From UJ101 sp965262705 (GTDB lineage Bacteria > Bacteroidota > Bacteroidia > Flavobacteriales > UJ101), in NCBI GenBank assembly GCA_965262705.1, contig OZ253556.1, forward strand, positions 682,001-746,000: 64,000 bases of DNA, given 5' to 3'. Under the pieces are notes generated by a model. That model ran no database searches. It was not told where the DNA came from and saw only the letters and a list, made by a program, of their open reading frames with translations. The position numbers and the translations under genes are program-made. Positions 54,256 to 63,838 of the stretch are shown in pieces (positions within the stretch are counted from its first letter, which is position 1; the number at the start of each line of letters is the position of its first letter).

Positions 54256-55452
54256 TTATTTTAACACTTCCTTTATCCGCTTAAAAGCCTCAATTAATTG
54301 ATCTTTACTTGCGGCATACGATATTCTCAAATTATTGGGTGCGCCAAAAGCTTCTCCGGAAACTGTGCCTACATGGGCTTTGTCAAGCAAATAAAGGGCT
54401 AAATCATTAGCTGTATGAAGGATAGTCCCGTGAAAAGTTTTACCCAATAAAGCCGTAATATCAGGAAAAAGGTAAAAAGCGCACTCTGGTTCGTTACACA
54501 CAAATCCTGGAAGATCCTGCACTAATTTCATCACTAATTTACGTCTTTCACTAAACGTTTGTATCATATACTGAATTTCTGAAATAGGCTTTTCCAGGGC
54601 AACGATAGAGGCCCTCTGGGCTATTGAATTTGCACCGGACGTCATTTGCCCCTGAAGTTTAGTACAGGCTTTAGCCAACCAAAGCGGCGCACCCATATAG
54701 CCAATTCGCCAACCGGTCATGGCAAAAGCCTTTGACATTCCGTTAATGGTAACCGTTTGTTCTTTCACCTCCTTAAATTCGGCAATACTTGTATGCTTCC
54801 CAGTATAATTAATATATTCATAGATTTCATCAGAAATAATAATAATCTGCGGATATTTTTTCAAAACCTGAACTAAATTATGTAACTCTTCCCGGGTATA
54901 TAAACTCCCGGATGGATTGCAAGGCGAGCTAAAGATAAAGCCTTTTGTTTTATCAGTGATTCCGGCTCCTAATTGCTCGGGTGTAATTTTAAAATTGTTT
55001 TCAATTGAACTTTTGATAATAACGGGGGATCCCTCGGCAATTTTTACTATTTCAACGTAGCTTACCCAATAGGGCGCCGGGATGATTACTTCATCCCCTT
55101 TGTTAAGCGTTGCAAGGAAAACATTCGTTATAGAATGCTTGGCACCGTTAGACACAACAATTTGTTCAGGCTTATATTCTAAATTATTATCTCGTTTGAA
55201 TTTTTTTACAATCGCTTCTCGCAATTCAGGATAACCCGGAACCGGTGTATAGGAGTTAAATCCGCCTTTAATGGCTTCAATAGCTGCTTTTTGAACAAAT
55301 TCGGGCGGATTAAAATCAGGCTCTCCAACGCTTAGGCTAATAATATCATATCCTTTTGCTTTTAATTCCCGCGTTTTTTGCATCATCGCTAAGGTCGCCG
55401 AAAAACTCATTTTTTGAACTCTTTTTGAGATTTGTTGTAACATACGCTTCAT
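54256..55452 (-). CDS. Class I aminotransferase, probably aspartate aminotransferase
   Basis: 398 aa from the start at 55452 (MKRMLQQISKRVQKMSFSAT); 15 extra residues upstream look non-coding. Fold type I PLP enzyme: DIISLSVGEPDFNPPEFVQK, YTPVPGYPELREAI, SPCNPSGSLYTREEL, IISDEIYEYINY and the PLP lysine in NGMSKAFAMTGWRIGYMGAP. It matches the AspC/I-gamma branch, which usually transfers from aspartate to 2-oxoglutarate. It is 28 bp downstream of... and on the same strand as alaS but separated from it by 215 bp, in which I see no other feature. Confidence 0.85.
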   Translation of the reverse strand: MKRMLQQISKRVQKMSFSATLAMMQKTRELKAKGYDIISLSVGEPDFNPPEFVQKAAIEAIKGGFNSYTPVPGYPELREAIVKKFKRDNNLEYKPEQIVVSNGAKHSITNVFLATLNKGDEVIIPAPYWVSYVEIVKIAEGSPVIIKSSIENNFKITPEQLGAGITDKTKGFIFSSPCNPSGSLYTREELHNLVQVLKKYPQIIIISDEIYEYINYTGKHTSIAEFKEVKEQTVTINGMSKAFAMTGWRIGYMGAPLWLAKACTKLQGQMTSGANSIAQRASIVALEKPISEIQYMIQTFSERRKLVMKLVQDLPGFVCNEPECAFYLFPDITALLGKTFHGTILHTANDLALYLLDKAHVGTVSGEAFGAPNNLRISYAASKDQLIEAFKRIKEVLK

Positions 55453-55712
55453 TATTTTATGGCGAACAAAGCTAATATAAAATAATTCAATAAACAATAA
55501 AGAAAAAGAAAAAAGAAGGCTTTGGAGTTTGCATCAGTCAACAAAAATACTTCCTACAGTTAATAAGTTTTGTTACATCGGGTAAGAAAAATGTTTTCAT
55601 CACATGAATTTTGAAATTATTTCCATAAAAATACAAAATTGTAGATAGACTCGCTAAAGGTTCCATTTAATTAAATCAAACACTGCGAAGGAGCGAATGT
55701 CTTTTTTTGCTT

Positions 55713-58337
55713 TCAACCTTTCTCAATATATTCCCTTGCTTTAGCCAAAGCCTTATCCATTCCGCTTAAATCTTTTCCCCCTGCAGTAGCAAAGGAAGCG
55801 CTACCGCCACCGCCACCTTTAATCATTTGCCCTAATTCTTTCATAATTTTTCCGGCGTTCAATTGTTTCTCTTTTACCAAATTCTCTGATATAAAAAGAG
55901 TTAATACAGGTTTTTGATTGGTCGTAGAGCCTATAATAATAAAGAGATTTTTCGCTGCAGTTTTTAACTGAAACACCAGGCTTTTCACCAGGGTGCTTTC
56001 TAAATCTGTTTTTGCCGCGATGAAGGTTATCTCTCCTATTTTCTCAGCATTGTCTAACCATATTTGCTTGGCTTGTAGCGCTTTTTCTTTTGTCCATTGC
56101 GCTACTTGTTTACGCAATTCGTGATTTTCCCGCCGTAAATCTTCAATTGCTTTAATCGGATTTTGTTTATTTTTTAATCGCGTTAAGATTTCTTTATATT
56201 CTGTAACATAATCTTTCAAACAATCGATCGCTTTTTGCCCTGTAATGGCTTCAATTCTACGAATTCCAGATGCTATTGAACTTTCTGATTCAATGTGAAA
56301 CATCATAATATCTGTAGTAGATTTTACATGACATCCGCCGCATAGTTCATAGGAATCTCCAAATTTAATTGTGCGTACGACATCGTCATATTTTTCGCCA
56401 AATAAGGCGACTGCTCCTTTCTCAATAGCAAGGTTAAGCGGTTCTGTTCGATTTTCTTCCAACGGATGCCCTGCCATGATATTCTTAAAAACAGTTTCTT
56501 CTATGCGCTGCAATTCATCTGCTGTGATTTTTGAAAAATGAGAAAAATCAAACCGCAGTCGATTTTCACTTACGTGTGAGCCGCGTTGCTCCACATGATT
56601 TCCTAATACTTCCCGCAGCGCCTGATGCAATAAATGCGTAGCGCTATGATTTTTTATAATGGCTATTCTTCTTTCTTTATTGACTACGGCTTTAAAAACA
56701 GCCTTAGGGTTTTTTGGCAGTTGGCTGACAAAATGAACAATGAGTTTATTTTCTTTTTTTGTATCCATAATATCTATTCGTTCCTCTGAAGTTTCAATAT
56801 AACCGGTGTCGCCAACCTGCCCGCCGCTTTCTGCATAGAAGGGGGTAAAATTAAACACAATTTGATAGCATATTCCTTTCTTAGTTTCAATTTTTCGATA
56901 TTTTGTTATTTTCACTTTGGCTTCTAAGTAGTCGTAGCCAATAAATTCTTCGATTTCATCTTTTTGTAAAATGATCCAATCCCCTGTTATTTTAGAATCT
57001 GCTGATTTTTTTGCTCGATTTTTTTGTTGCTGCATCTGCTTTTCAAACCCTTTTTGGTCTATTTTCATCGCTGATTTTCGGGCTACCAGGGCAGATAAAT
57101 CAGGAGGAAATCCAAAAGTATCATATAATTCAAAAACCCATTTCCCATCAATAATAGGGTTGCCGGCTTGCTTATTTTGTTCAATAATATAATTGATTCT
57201 GCTTAGTCCGTTAGCCAGTGTTTTCAAGAAAGAGGTTTCTTCTTCGTGAATTACCTTAGCGATAAGTTCTTTTTGTTTTACGAGTTCCGGGAAAAAATCG
57301 CCCATTTGCTTTTCTAAAATCTCAACTAATTTATAGATAAAGGGCTCTTTTTGATCTAAAAAACGATATCCATAAGAGATCGCGCGTCGTAAAATGCGAC
57401 GAATCACATAACCAGCACCATTGCTGGAAGGCAGTTGCCCGTCGGCTATGGCAAAAGAAACGGCACGTAGATGATCAACGATCACTCGTATGGCAACATC
57501 ATCTTCATCATTTTCTCCATAATTTTTTTTTGAAAGTTTTTCAATTTGACGAATAATCGGCGTAAAAATATCGGTATCGTAATTGGACTTTTTCTGTTGA
57601 ACTACCCTGCACAAACGCTCAAGCCCCATACCGGTATCTACATGCCGTTGCGGAAGTTTTTCAAGTGAGCTATCGGCGTTTCTCATAAATTCTATAAAGA
57701 CCAAATTCCACACTTCAATTACATCGGGGTGATTGGCATTAACCAATTCTCTTCCGGTTATTTTAGCCTTTTCTTCTTCTGTGCGAAGATCAAGATGAAT
57801 CTCAGAACATGGACCGCAAGGGCCGGTTCCGCCCATTTCCCAAAAGTTATCTTTCTTATCAAATTTTAAAATTCGTTCCTCAGCGATATGTCTTTTCCAT
57901 ATCTGTATAGCTTCATTATCCTGAGACAAGCCTTCTTTTTCGTCTCCTTTAAAAACGGAAACATAAATATCTTCAATAGGGATTTTATAGATTTTCGTTA
58001 ATAATTCCCAAGCCCAGGCGATAGCATTTTCTTTAAAATAATCTCCGAAAGACCAATTTCCGAGCATCTCAAACATCGTATGATGATACATGTCATGACC
58101 TACTTCTTCTAAGTCATTGTGTTTTCCGGAAACGCGCAGGCATTTTTGCGTATTAACGACTCTTAATGATTGAGGCTTTTTAAATCCGAGAAAATAATCT
58201 TTAAACTGATTCATTCCGGCATTGGTAAACATTAAGGTAGAATCATGTTTTAAAACCATAGGAGCAGAAGCGATCAATTGATGTTTTTTTTGCTCAAAAA
58301 AGTCAAAAAATGCCTGGCGTATTTCCTTTGATGTCAT
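55713..58337 (-). CDS. alaS: Alanyl-tRNA synthetase
   Basis: 874 aa. Class II core: EIRQAFFDFFEQKKHQLIAS, LMFTNAGMNQFKDYFLG, EMLGNWSFGDYFKENAI, GMGLERLCRVVQ. The editing domain has HSATHLLHQAL and CGGCHVKSTTD (the HxxxH and CxxxH zinc site). The C-terminal C-Ala part is glycine rich (KGGGGGSASFATAGGKD). It charges tRNA-Ala and clears mischarged Ser/Gly. Divergent from the M23 peptidase gene across a gap with a MITE. Confidence 0.97.
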   Translation of the reverse strand: MTSKEIRQAFFDFFEQKKHQLIASAPMVLKHDSTLMFTNAGMNQFKDYFLGFKKPQSLRVVNTQKCLRVSGKHNDLEEVGHDMYHHTMFEMLGNWSFGDYFKENAIAWAWELLTKIYKIPIEDIYVSVFKGDEKEGLSQDNEAIQIWKRHIAEERILKFDKKDNFWEMGGTGPCGPCSEIHLDLRTEEEKAKITGRELVNANHPDVIEVWNLVFIEFMRNADSSLEKLPQRHVDTGMGLERLCRVVQQKKSNYDTDIFTPIIRQIEKLSKKNYGENDEDDVAIRVIVDHLRAVSFAIADGQLPSSNGAGYVIRRILRRAISYGYRFLDQKEPFIYKLVEILEKQMGDFFPELVKQKELIAKVIHEEETSFLKTLANGLSRINYIIEQNKQAGNPIIDGKWVFELYDTFGFPPDLSALVARKSAMKIDQKGFEKQMQQQKNRAKKSADSKITGDWIILQKDEIEEFIGYDYLEAKVKITKYRKIETKKGICYQIVFNFTPFYAESGGQVGDTGYIETSEERIDIMDTKKENKLIVHFVSQLPKNPKAVFKAVVNKERRIAIIKNHSATHLLHQALREVLGNHVEQRGSHVSENRLRFDFSHFSKITADELQRIEETVFKNIMAGHPLEENRTEPLNLAIEKGAVALFGEKYDDVVRTIKFGDSYELCGGCHVKSTTDIMMFHIESESSIASGIRRIEAITGQKAIDCLKDYVTEYKEILTRLKNKQNPIKAIEDLRRENHELRKQVAQWTKEKALQAKQIWLDNAEKIGEITFIAAKTDLESTLVKSLVFQLKTAAKNLFIIIGSTTNQKPVLTLFISENLVKEKQLNAGKIMKELGQMIKGGGGGSASFATAGGKDLSGMDKALAKAREYIEKG

Positions 58338-58361
58338 ACGAATAATTTATATTTTCTCAAG

Positions 58362-58369
58362 CAAATTTA
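58362..58369 (-). promoter_or_regulatory. Candidate -7 box (TAAATTTG) of alaS
   Basis: Minus-strand TAAATTTG matches TAnnTTTG 25 bp before the start. No TTTG at -33 spacing is apparent. Confidence 0.4.
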
Positions 58370-58462
58370 ACGGATAATTATATTTACCTTATTTTTTATT
58401 TATAAATTTGCAAAAAATGAGGCATAAAAAACGTAATGGGCAGCAAGCATAGTCTATTTAAT

Positions 58463-58626
58463 GAGACCGTTGCAGAACACATAAAAAAGTATGAAAAAGA
58501 AAGCATTTAGCTTCAACCTGCTTCCTTCTCAAAAAATTAAAATCATCACAACCAAAAGGTTAATCCGGTGTTTAATTTTTATTGAGCGTTGCATTTTTTT
58601 GCCAAAGCGCTTTTTGCAAAGGTCTA
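58463..58626. mobile_element. Long-form MITE-like element, copy 15
   Basis: 164 bp, ends GAGACCGTTGCAGAACACAT and TTTTTGCAAAGGTCTA, with a perfect flanking repeat TTAAT (58458-58462, 58627-58631). The core order equals copies 1 and 4. It sits between the divergent alaS and M23 peptidase genes. Confidence 0.9.
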
Positions 58627-58713
58627 TTAATTTTATTAGATTTTACTGTCTTTTAAATAAGGCAAAGGCGTTATTAATGATTACTTTTAAAGCTAAGTTT
58701 TAAGATAAGCATT

Positions 58714-59700
58714 ATGAAAAAAGATAAGCAGCATTATCATAAAAAAAACGGTAGTTATATAAAAATAAGGGGCTTTTCTTTGAACAAATTAAGATTGGCA
58801 AGAGCGTTTTTATTATTATTAATCTTTATGATATTTAGTTTTTTTGCTTTTTTTTATTCTTCTCATAAAGAAGAAGAACTTACTTCGATTGAAAAAGGTT
58901 ATAAACAAATAAAACTATCAAAAATAGTTGAGCAGTATAAGGCGTTAGAGAAAAAGTTAGAAAAAGCAAATGCTGTTTTAAAAGATATACAAGAGCGAGA
59001 TAATTATTTATATCGTACGTATTTTGAATTAAAGCCTATTTCAGAAGAGGTAAGAAAAGGGGGCTTTGGCGGTACCGATCGTTATAAAAATCTAAAAAAT
59101 CTTCCCGATGCAAAATTGGTTATTGAAACCAGTAAGAAAGTAGACATGCTGAGTAAAGCGCTTATTATTGAATCGGAATCGTTAGAAGAAATTGCTAAAA
59201 GAGCAAAGACCAAAGAAAAGATGCTGGCGAGTATCCCGGCTATACAGCCCATTGCCAATCGTCAGTTAAACCGAATTTCTTCCGGATACGGAATGCGGAT
59301 CCATCCGATTTTAAAAGTAGGAAAAATGCACTGGGGAATTGATTTTAGCGCTAAAACAGGTACGCCGATTTATGCTACCGGAAACGGAATAATCAAAGCA
59401 AGAGAAAGAAGAGGCGCCTCCGGGAATGCAGTTATTATTAACCATGGATACGGTTATGAGACACACTATTATCATATCAGCAGATTTGGAAAATATCATG
59501 TAGGGCAAGGGGTAAAAAGAGGTGATATTATTGGTTATGTTGGCTCTACGGGCTTATCTACTGCTCCCCATTTGCATTATGAGTTGCATAAAAACGGCAA
59601 AAAAGTTAATCCCATTACCTTTTTCTATAAAAATATCAGCCCGGATGATTATAAAAAACTTTATGATGAGGCTGAAAAAGCTGGTTTATCTATGGATTAA
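58714..59700 (+). CDS. M23-family peptidoglycan endopeptidase
   Basis: 328 aa. One N-terminal membrane segment (about residues 29-49), a coiled-coil region (about 60-160), then a LytM/M23 domain: ISSGYGMRIHPILKVGKMHW, GIDFSAKTGTPIYA with the HxxxD zinc site, and APHLHYELHKNGKKVNP with HxH. It cleaves peptidoglycan cross-links in the periplasm, as cell-wall growth or division hydrolases do. It is followed 51 bp later by a MerR regulator, an order often seen next to alaS in Bacteroidota. Confidence 0.92.
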   Translation: MKKDKQHYHKKNGSYIKIRGFSLNKLRLARAFLLLLIFMIFSFFAFFYSSHKEEELTSIEKGYKQIKLSKIVEQYKALEKKLEKANAVLKDIQERDNYLYRTYFELKPISEEVRKGGFGGTDRYKNLKNLPDAKLVIETSKKVDMLSKALIIESESLEEIAKRAKTKEKMLASIPAIQPIANRQLNRISSGYGMRIHPILKVGKMHWGIDFSAKTGTPIYATGNGIIKARERRGASGNAVIINHGYGYETHYYHISRFGKYHVGQGVKRGDIIGYVGSTGLSTAPHLHYELHKNGKKVNPITFFYKNISPDDYKKLYDEAEKAGLSMD

Positions 59701-59751
59701 GTGTAAAAACGGATTTTATAAAATCTTCTACGTTCTTTGCGTAAAAAAATT

Positions 59752-60099
59752 ATGTATATAGAACTACCCGAAAAATTATATTATACGATAGGAGAGGTAG
59801 CTCGTGCGTTTAAAGTAAACACCTCGCTTATTCGTTTTTGGGAAAAGGAATTTGATATTATCAGTCCGCGTAAGAATAAAAAGGGAAATCGTTATTTTAC
59901 GCCTCGGGATATTCGATATTTCAAATTAATATATCATTTAGTAAAAGAAAAAGGCTATACGCTTGAGGGGGCAAAGAAGGCTTTAAAAAAAGAACCTGAA
60001 ACGACTTCTATACACTTTGAACTCATCGATAGATTGGAAAAAATACGTTCAGAATTATTGAAAATAAAAGAGGAATTAGATGTCGATAATAGAAACTAA
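59752..60099 (+). CDS. MerR-family transcriptional regulator
   Basis: 115 aa from ATG at 59752 (MYIELPEKLYYTIGEVARAF). The winged HTH reads YYTIGEVARAFKVNTSLIRF, WEKEFDIISPRKN, then GNRYFTPRDIRYFKLIYHLV and a C-terminal coiled coil. No Cys-rich effector site, so the signal is unknown. It probably shares a transcript with the M23 gene. Confidence 0.88.
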   Translation: MYIELPEKLYYTIGEVARAFKVNTSLIRFWEKEFDIISPRKNKKGNRYFTPRDIRYFKLIYHLVKEKGYTLEGAKKALKKEPETTSIHFELIDRLEKIRSELLKIKEELDVDNRN

Positions 60100-60113
60100 G
60101 ATATTGACAAATT

Positions 60114-60175
60114 GAGCCCTTTAGTTTGCACTGAATTGCAACTTAGTTGATAGAGTGATTTTTGCAAAGTTGCTC
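60114..60175. repeat. Short-form repeat, degraded ends
   Basis: GAGCCCTTTAGTTTGCACTG ... TTTTTGCAAAGTTGCTC: both termini have changes (GAGCCC, TTGCTC) and no flanking duplication is seen. Confidence 0.6.
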
Positions 60176-60219
60176 TTATTGAAGTACGGGGCTAAGTATC
60201 TAAAGACAAAACTCCTAAA

Positions 60220-60244
60220 GTCCCCTCAAGGGGACAGTTTTCTT
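60220..60244 (+). terminator. Intrinsic terminator after the merR gene
   Basis: Stem GTCCCCT / AGGGGAC with a 2-nt loop (CA) followed by AGTTTTCTTTT. It lies 121 bp after the merR stop. Confidence 0.55.
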
Positions 60245-60256
60245 TTGATTATGCTT

Positions 60257-60465
60257 TAAATTAGCTTATACTGACTTGCAGTTGTTAAAGCGCGTTATGA
60301 AAGCTCTTAATCGATTATTTGAAGCGGGTCTACCCGCTTTTCCTGAGTCTCCTGGTAGATGTGGCTTAAGTAATTGACACAATCTGTCTGATATATTGTG
60401 TCGTCTGTGTGATAGCTTTGTCATTAATTATCTTAATTGCAACTGCAAGTCAGCGAAGCTAAACA
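60257..60465. repeat. Repeat fragments and a 16-bp palindrome
   Basis: Two short-form fragments (60257-60308 with TTAGCTTATACTGACTTGCA; 60434-60465 with AACTGCAAGTCAGCGAAGCT in the opposite direction) flank the perfect inverted repeat AAGCGGGT / ACCCGCTT at 60322-60339, which is followed by TTTCC. Nothing else is recognisable in this gap up to the S41 gene stop. Confidence 0.5.
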
Positions 60466-60480
60466 TAGCAATAATCATTA

Positions 60481-63400
60481 TTATTTGACGACACTATCTA
60501 GCGTTTGGTTAGTCGACAGCTGCTTATTCACTCCTTTTAATAATTCATCAACAGCCGTTTTTAGTTGTGGATCTTTACCTTGTAAGAAATCATTATAAGG
60601 CAATTTAACCTGAATATCAGGATATAATGTTCTACCTTCAGTAACTTTTCCGTCATAGCCCATAGTTGCCACCATAGGGATTCCAAATATGATGCTTGGG
60701 TCTATTTGAGTTTCCCACCAAACGGCAGTTCCTGTTCCGGCAACCGGCATACCTATTAATTTTCCGATTTTATTTTGTTTATAAATAAAAGGGAATAAAA
60801 AGGCATCACTGTAATTGCCTTCGCTTATTAGCACGGCACTTGGTTTGTACCAACGTGTCATAGATTCGCCGCCTTTTAAGATATTGCCTTGCGGAGACAA
60901 TTTCATATACAATTTACCACTGAGGAACGTGTTTAAGTCGTCGTGTAACCAGCCACCGCCATTAAAACGGGTATCGACTACCAAGGCTTTTTTATCTAAA
61001 TTTTTACCTAAAACGTTGGCATAAACATGACGGAAACTTCGATCATTCATGCCTTTAATATGCACATAACCTAATTGTCCGTGACTTAACGAATCAACCA
61101 TGTTAGCCATTTTGTCTGTCCAACGCTTGTACATTAAGCGACTTTCTGTTCGCATAGAAACCGGACGTACATTTTGTGTAAATGATTTTTTACCCGCTTT
61201 TATAGTCAGCAATGTATTTTTATAACTGATGTTATTTAAATATTTGTTCCAATTGTCAGTGGCTTTAATATTTTGCCCGTTAATTGCTGTAATAATGTCG
61301 CCGGCTTTTACTTTGCTTTCCGCATTATCCAGTGGTCCGCCATTGATGACTTCACTAATTTTAATACCCGGACCATTATAGGTTTGGTCATAAAGTAATC
61401 CGAGTGAAGCCGTTCGGTTACTGTGAGTGGTGCTATTGTAGTAACGAGCACCTGTGTGTGATGCATTCAATTCACCAAGTAACTCGCTCAATAAGACTTG
61501 AAAGTCATAATTATTATTGATATAAGGCAAAAATTTTGCATATTCGTCATGGTACATTTTCCAGTTAATACCGTGAATGTTTGGGTCGTAGAATTTTTTT
61601 ATGACCTGTTTCCAAGCGTGGTCAAAGATATATTTTCGTTCGGCTGCGGTATTTAGCGCCATTGTGGCACTAAATGAAACATTTTTAATTTCTCCGTTAT
61701 TGGCATCTACTTTTACTAATCGTCCGCGATTGGTCAAAAATAATGATGTGCTGTCTTTACTGATTTCAATACTACTTGGCGAGCCGCTTAATTTTGCCAA
61801 TATTTTGGTTTTACGTGTTCTCGGTTCGGTTACCCACAAGTTATAACCTTTCTCACCTTTTGACATATAAAACACTTTGCTGGCATCTTTATTCAACACA
61901 TAACCACTAATTGGTGAACTATTAATGGTTAGTTTTACAATTCTGAAATCAAGATTTTTAAGGTTTAATTTTAAATCCTTCTCAGCTTTATCAGCATCTT
62001 TTTGCTTTTTGGATTTTTTACCTTTCTTTTTACCTTTTTTAGACCCTTTTTTGCTTGATTCTTTAGCTTTCTTTTCGTCCTTTTCTTTTTCCTTTAGTAA
62101 TTCATAATCTTCATTACTTAATCTGTATCTATCATAAGCTTTTTGGTCAAAAAAGACTGCAAAAATATCTTCTTGAGCCTGCCCGTGATTGGCTAATGAT
62201 TTTAATCCGTCACGACTGTTTAAATAGGTCATCATTTTGCCTTCCATTGCCCATTTCGGATTATTTTCGCCAAAACCGCTATTAATAGGGAAAAATGCTT
62301 TTCCGCTCCCGTCGGCTTTAATTAGAGCGGTGTTGAGCGAAGACATATACTCTTTTTCGTCATCAACTAAAAGCCACTTACTATCAGGACTCCAATCAAA
62401 CCCCCAATCACCATCTGCGTATGAGTGGTTTCGACCTTTTGGTAGTACGGTAAAGGTTTTATTGCTTTTTACATCCATTACTTTTAACACGTTGCGTTCG
62501 TTTACGTAAGCAATTTTTTTGCCGTCAGGCGAATACTCTGCTTGAAAGTCGTCAGATGATTTTTCTACAACAGGTTCGGTTTTTAAAACCGTTGAAGCAT
62601 AGAAATATTTTTCTTTAGGATATTTTAAACTCTTTTGATAAATACTCCAGCTACCGTTTTTCTCGGCAGAATACATTAAATAATCTCCTTTTGGAGACCA
62701 ACTAATCATACGCTCTTGATACGGGGTGTTTGTAATTCTTTTGGTAAGGGAATCATTAACACCGGTTACAAAAATTTCGCCGCGATTGACAAAGGCAATT
62801 TCTTTTCCGTCAGGACTTACGGCAAATTCTTCCACACTATTAATAGGAATGTTCTTAATAGCCTGATAGCCGGCATCGTTCATAATTTGAACTTTTATTT
62901 TAACAGGGCTTCCACCGTCTTTTTGAGTGTATATTTCGCCTTTCCAAGTATAGGCAATGATGTTGTCATTTGAAATTGAAGTCAATTCTCGTGCGGGAAA
63001 ATTCTTGAAATGGGAAATTTGTTGTGCGTTGCCCGTTGCTAATAAGCGTTTGTAGATATTTAATGTACCATCATTTTTTTCGCTGATGTAATACACTGAT
63101 CTATCGTCTTTACTAAACACAGGAGACAAATCGTTACCACCGAATTTGGTCAGTTTTTTGTAAGCGTTTTGTTTGACATTATACGTCCAAATATCCCGGG
63201 TTACCGGAGAAATTTCGTGTTTGCGCCATGGGTCTTCATACCCTTTTTTATCTTGAAAAATGATTTCGCTTCCATCAGAATTGTAATGTGCTGCATCGGC
63301 TCCGGATGCAGTAACCATTATGGGTCTGCCGCCAGTGGCAGGAATGGTATATAAAACACGCCAGTAACGCGTGCCCGGAAAGCGAACACTCTTTGCCGGT

Positions 63401-63801
63401 GCCTCTCGCCCGCTGCCAAATAATACTTCTTTATTATCGGGTGTAAAATCGTACGGATAATCATTGGCACTGTTATAAGTCAATCGTATAGGAGTTCCAC
63501 CGGTTGCCGGCATAGTATATACGTCAAAATTACCGTAATGATTGCTTGAAAAGGCAATGGTTTTTCCGTCGTGACTCCAAACTGGATTTGTGTTGTAATC
63601 ATCGCCAACGGTAATTGGAATGGCTAAACCGCCCTTTGAATTAACGCGGTATAAATTGCCCATATAACCAAAAATGATAGTACTGCCATCGGGTGAAATT
63701 GCTGGATAGCGCAGCCATTTGGCTTCTTTTTGAGCAAATGTCATGGAAAATAAACTAGTTGTTAGTAGTAATAAGAAAATTTTCTTTATTTGATTTGTCA
63801 T
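60481..63801 (-). CDS. Tricorn-like S41 protease with WD40/PD40 propeller and PDZ domain
   Basis: 1106 aa. Signal peptide (residues 1-23, ending TFAQ), then many PD40-type repeats (AISPDGSTIIFGYMGNLYRV, PVWSHDGKTIAFSS, YSPDGKKIAYVNE), a Lys-rich insert near residues 575-600 (KKGSKKGKKKGKKSKK), a second propeller part, a PDZ domain near 790-850 (VKAGDIITAINGQNIKAT) and a C-terminal S41 domain with ISEGNYSDAFLF, in which Ser998 is the likely nucleophile. Tricorn-type proteases trim peptides; here the signal peptide points to the periplasm. It is complete and stands alone. Confidence 0.93.
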   Translation of the reverse strand: MTNQIKKIFLLLLTTSLFSMTFAQKEAKWLRYPAISPDGSTIIFGYMGNLYRVNSKGGLAIPITVGDDYNTNPVWSHDGKTIAFSSNHYGNFDVYTMPATGGTPIRLTYNSANDYPYDFTPDNKEVLFGSGREAPAKSVRFPGTRYWRVLYTIPATGGRPIMVTASGADAAHYNSDGSEIIFQDKKGYEDPWRKHEISPVTRDIWTYNVKQNAYKKLTKFGGNDLSPVFSKDDRSVYYISEKNDGTLNIYKRLLATGNAQQISHFKNFPARELTSISNDNIIAYTWKGEIYTQKDGGSPVKIKVQIMNDAGYQAIKNIPINSVEEFAVSPDGKEIAFVNRGEIFVTGVNDSLTKRITNTPYQERMISWSPKGDYLMYSAEKNGSWSIYQKSLKYPKEKYFYASTVLKTEPVVEKSSDDFQAEYSPDGKKIAYVNERNVLKVMDVKSNKTFTVLPKGRNHSYADGDWGFDWSPDSKWLLVDDEKEYMSSLNTALIKADGSGKAFFPINSGFGENNPKWAMEGKMMTYLNSRDGLKSLANHGQAQEDIFAVFFDQKAYDRYRLSNEDYELLKEKEKDEKKAKESSKKGSKKGKKKGKKSKKQKDADKAEKDLKLNLKNLDFRIVKLTINSSPISGYVLNKDASKVFYMSKGEKGYNLWVTEPRTRKTKILAKLSGSPSSIEISKDSTSLFLTNRGRLVKVDANNGEIKNVSFSATMALNTAAERKYIFDHAWKQVIKKFYDPNIHGINWKMYHDEYAKFLPYINNNYDFQVLLSELLGELNASHTGARYYNSTTHSNRTASLGLLYDQTYNGPGIKISEVINGGPLDNAESKVKAGDIITAINGQNIKATDNWNKYLNNISYKNTLLTIKAGKKSFTQNVRPVSMRTESRLMYKRWTDKMANMVDSLSHGQLGYVHIKGMNDRSFRHVYANVLGKNLDKKALVVDTRFNGGGWLHDDLNTFLSGKLYMKLSPQGNILKGGESMTRWYKPSAVLISEGNYSDAFLFPFIYKQNKIGKLIGMPVAGTGTAVWWETQIDPSIIFGIPMVATMGYDGKVTEGRTLYPDIQVKLPYNDFLQGKDPQLKTAVDELLKGVNKQLSTNQTLDSVVK

Positions 63802-63838
63802 CTTAGTTTTGTATAAAATTTTTAAAATCAGAAAATAA

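Noticed and set aside
58491..58703. 70-aa plus-strand frame between alaS and the M23 gene.
   Set aside because: It lies almost wholly in MITE copy 15; similar accidental frames occur in other copies.
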